The notes beneath the pieces were generated by a model. The model was not told where the DNA came from. It saw nothing but the letters and a program-made list of their open reading frames with translations, and searched no databases. A program made the translations under genes and the position numbers. Source: Desulfobacterales bacterium (GTDB lineage Bacteria; Desulfobacterota; Desulfobacteria; Desulfobacterales; QNYZ01). Taken from it: a stretch of DNA of 7,778 nucleotides. Positions 6,687 through 7,778 of this stretch are shown here, in pieces; position 1 is the first letter of the stretch, and each line of letters starts with the position of its first letter. The DNA lies in contig JAOZUU010000118.1 of the NCBI GenBank assembly GCA_029938515.1, positions 1 to 7,778 of the forward strand. The letters run 5' to 3'.

Positions 6687-7274
6687 TTAGACGGCAGACT
6701 CTGACCCGGGACAGGTCTTGGCAACAAACTCCAAGAAGGCTCTCACCAATTCATGGCGCGAGGACCCTTGGAAATAGCGAACCTCCGACCCGTAGCGAGA
6801 GGGAACCTCGAGGGTGCCATGTATCCAGAGGTGCCCCAGGCCCCATTTCGAAAGGACGACGCCTGGCGCAACGATGATGCCAGCGTGCTTGATGGAGCCA
6901 CAATTCGCATAGACAACGAGGTCGCCCGCGGATCCCTGTTTAGGATGCACTATTTCGAGTAGGTCGTCGATCAAGTATGCGACAAACTCTGGACCGGGGT
7001 AAAGAGGCGAGCCGTTCGGTTGACGAGAAGCAATCGCGTCCACGCTGTGCGAACCACGCAGGTCCAGCGCGAACTGGAAACAGGTGAACCGAAACGTCTC
7101 AGGCTCTCCCGGAACAGCCTCGTTGATAACCGTGATTCGGTGAGGGAACTCGCTCCCGAGCTTTGCAATGGCGAGGATTTGCTTGCCTACCGTCTCGCCT
7201 TTGTAGGATTTTGTGATTGCGTCAAGACGCTGACGTAGCGCTTTGTTGCTGGGTTCTTTATGTTCGCTCGCCAC
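6687..7274 (-). CDS. predicted papain-fold (NlpC/P60-like) protein
   Basis: This 195-residue protein has the layout of a small papain-like or NlpC/P60-like hydrolase. A candidate catalytic Cys lies in FRFTCFQFALDL (C65). It is followed by a GDLVVYANC strand (117-125), KHAGIIV with a candidate catalytic His (H130), GVVLSKWG (138-145), a second His (WIHG, H152) and VPSRYGSEVRYF (158-168). The Cys, GDL.V, H.G, VSKWG and YG..VRYF order recalls families of uncharacterised NlpC/P60-like proteins. The true substrate is unknown: a peptide, an amide or cell-wall material are possible. No signal peptide is seen, so it probably acts in the cytoplasm. The start is GTG with no strong RBS. An in-frame TGA lies four codons upstream and no ATG start is available, so the start is moderately certain. 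It begins about 21 bp after the attC-like site at 7296-7368 and looks like a single-gene cassette. Confidence 0.72.
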   Translation of the reverse strand: MASEHKEPSNKALRQRLDAITKSYKGETVGKQILAIAKLGSEFPHRITVINEAVPGEPETFRFTCFQFALDLRGSHSVDAIASRQPNGSPLYPGPEFVAYLIDDLLEIVHPKQGSAGDLVVYANCGSIKHAGIIVAPGVVLSKWGLGHLWIHGTLEVPSRYGSEVRYFQGSSRHELVRAFLEFVAKTCPGSESAV

Positions 7275-7295
7275 GGTTTCGGCTCACATTCTGAC

Positions 7296-7368
7296 GTCTA
7301 ACACGGCCAAGAGGCTGGCAAAGGAGCACAGCGGATTTACCAGTCCTTCTTCAGCCGCTTGTGTACGC
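7296..7368 (-). other. integron attC-like recombination site
   Basis: On the minus strand this 73-bp element ends in GTTAGAC, a perfect GTTRRRY crossover box. Plus-strand arms pair in register: CAAG/CTTG, GGCTG (7313-7317) with CAGCC (7352-7356), and AAGGA (7321-7325) with TCCTT (7344-7348), separated by small unpaired stretches, plus ACAC/GTGT near the ends. Length, imperfect stem, central loop and position just before a gene start all match integron gene-cassette attC sites. The far box (GCGTACAC on the minus strand) is poor against RYYYAAC. Confidence 0.65.
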
Positions 7369-7397
7369 GCCCGGCATGGGCGTGAATAATGGGGTGA

Positions 7398-7424
7398 CCT
7401 GTCTGCGTGCAACACACAGGCAGG
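7398..7424. repeat. strong 12-bp hairpin in the gene-free right end
   Basis: CCTGTCTGCGTG (7398-7409) pairs with CACACAGGCAGG (7413-7424) around a CAA loop. There is one G-T wobble and one mismatch (7406/7416). The short loop and long stem suggest a selected nucleic-acid structure. No T-run follows on either strand. Confidence 0.6.
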
Positions 7425-7445
7425 AAGCTCCCTATATGTGAATTC

Positions 7446-7473
7446 TGTTAATAAGTCTTTAGATTTATTAACA
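7446..7473. repeat. near-perfect 28-bp AT-rich palindrome
   Basis: TGTTAATAA (7446-7454) and TTATTAACA (7465-7473) are exact reverse complements. The spacer itself continues the symmetry with TCT/AGA after a G-T pair, leaving two central bases. This is the shape of a dimeric regulator or recombinase binding site. It lies about 22 bp from the hairpin at 7398-7424. Confidence 0.6.
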
Positions 7474-7493
7474 CAAGTATTAGCCGAAGGCAA

Positions 7494-7550
7494 CCGTCTT
7501 CGCATCTGGCTACGCCGGTCAAGATCCGTCTTCGCCTCTGGTTTCGCCGG
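7494..7550. repeat. 25-bp direct repeat, 32-bp period
   Basis: Positions 7494-7518 and 7526-7550 match at 22 of 25 bases (both start CCGTCTTCGC and end CGCCGG). Seven bases separate the copies. Function is unknown. Confidence 0.55.
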
Positions 7551-7778
7551 GTTAGGGAGAAGAAGGGCACATACTTGTCTCATTAGCTTTAGCGGCGGTG
7601 GATGGTTTGGGGACTGGGGGAAGCTACCCGATCCAGTATCAATCTACTCGGGACCTCTGATCCGGATGCGACTGGGCTCCACAACCCAAAGTTGGCCCTG
7701 CGGCGATTACGACATGAGCACAGCAACGATGCGACGTATGAACTTCACGCTACATCTCAAGCTGGCATAGCCAGCACG
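7551..7778. other. gene-free right end of the window
   Basis: I find no open frame here with protein-like composition, a good RBS and a recognisable motif. A 6-bp perfect hairpin (GCTGGC-ATA-GCCAGC) sits at 7761-7775. With the palindromes and repeats at 7398-7550 this suggests a structured or non-coding stretch, possibly the end of a neighbouring cassette. Its true extent is cut by the window edge. Confidence 0.4.

Noticed and set aside
7284..7583. A 99-codon minus-strand open frame starting ATGAGACAAG
   Set aside because: It runs through the attC-like hairpin, the 28-bp palindrome and the direct repeat, is Arg/Pro/Leu/Ser-rich, and its C-terminus is simply the translation of the recombination site. 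It overlaps the start of the 6687-7274 gene's leader and has no recognisable domain.
7438..7770. A 110-codon plus-strand open frame
   Set aside because: It crosses the same palindromes, shows no clear RBS or domain, and opposes the direction of every supported gene. Real coding is not excluded but not supported.

Overview
The window is a run of minus-strand genes from a bacterial accessory region. The ORFs and RBSs are bacterial. Cassette-type recombination sites hint at a proteobacterium with a chromosomal integron-like array, but no housekeeping gene, rRNA or integrase is present to fix the taxon. Base composition is a mosaic: the 80-aa and HNH genes are visibly AT-richer than the helicase gene and the papain-fold gene. 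This suggests pieces of separate origin.

Layout in transcription order (right to left). (i) 7369-7778 has no convincing gene but holds strong palindromes and a direct repeat. (ii) 7296-7368 is a hairpin with the features of an integron attC site, ending on the minus strand in GTTAGAC. (iii) 6687-7274 is a predicted NlpC/P60-like (papain-fold) protein starting shortly after that site, followed in frame by a 49-codon protein-like remnant. (iv) 6434-6504 is a repeat ending in GTTAGAT on the minus strand. (v) 6173-6415 is an 80-aa protein of unknown function with a very good RBS. (vi) 5443-6066 is an HNH-type nuclease with its own sigma70-like promoter and a perfect 10-bp inverted repeat at the predicted transcription start. 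(vii) 5325-5434 is a long nested inverted repeat resembling a degenerate attC. (viii) 197-5278 is a 1,693-residue protein: SF1 helicase, then a Vsr/MTES_1575-type PD-(D/E)XK nuclease, then a C-terminal domain resembling the RNA-polymerase-binding domain of GreA/GreB. (ix) 2-72 is a second copy of the repeat in (iv), 60/69 identical, ending in GTTAGGC.

The two repeats are direct and bracket about 6.4 kb holding the 80-aa protein, the HNH nuclease and the helicase-nuclease. I infer that this block moves, or once moved, as a unit and may be an anti-phage or anti-plasmid system: a DNA translocase/nuclease with a domain that could dock on RNA polymerase, next to an HNH effector. The domain calls rest on visible motifs. 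The defence role and the cassette interpretation are inference.
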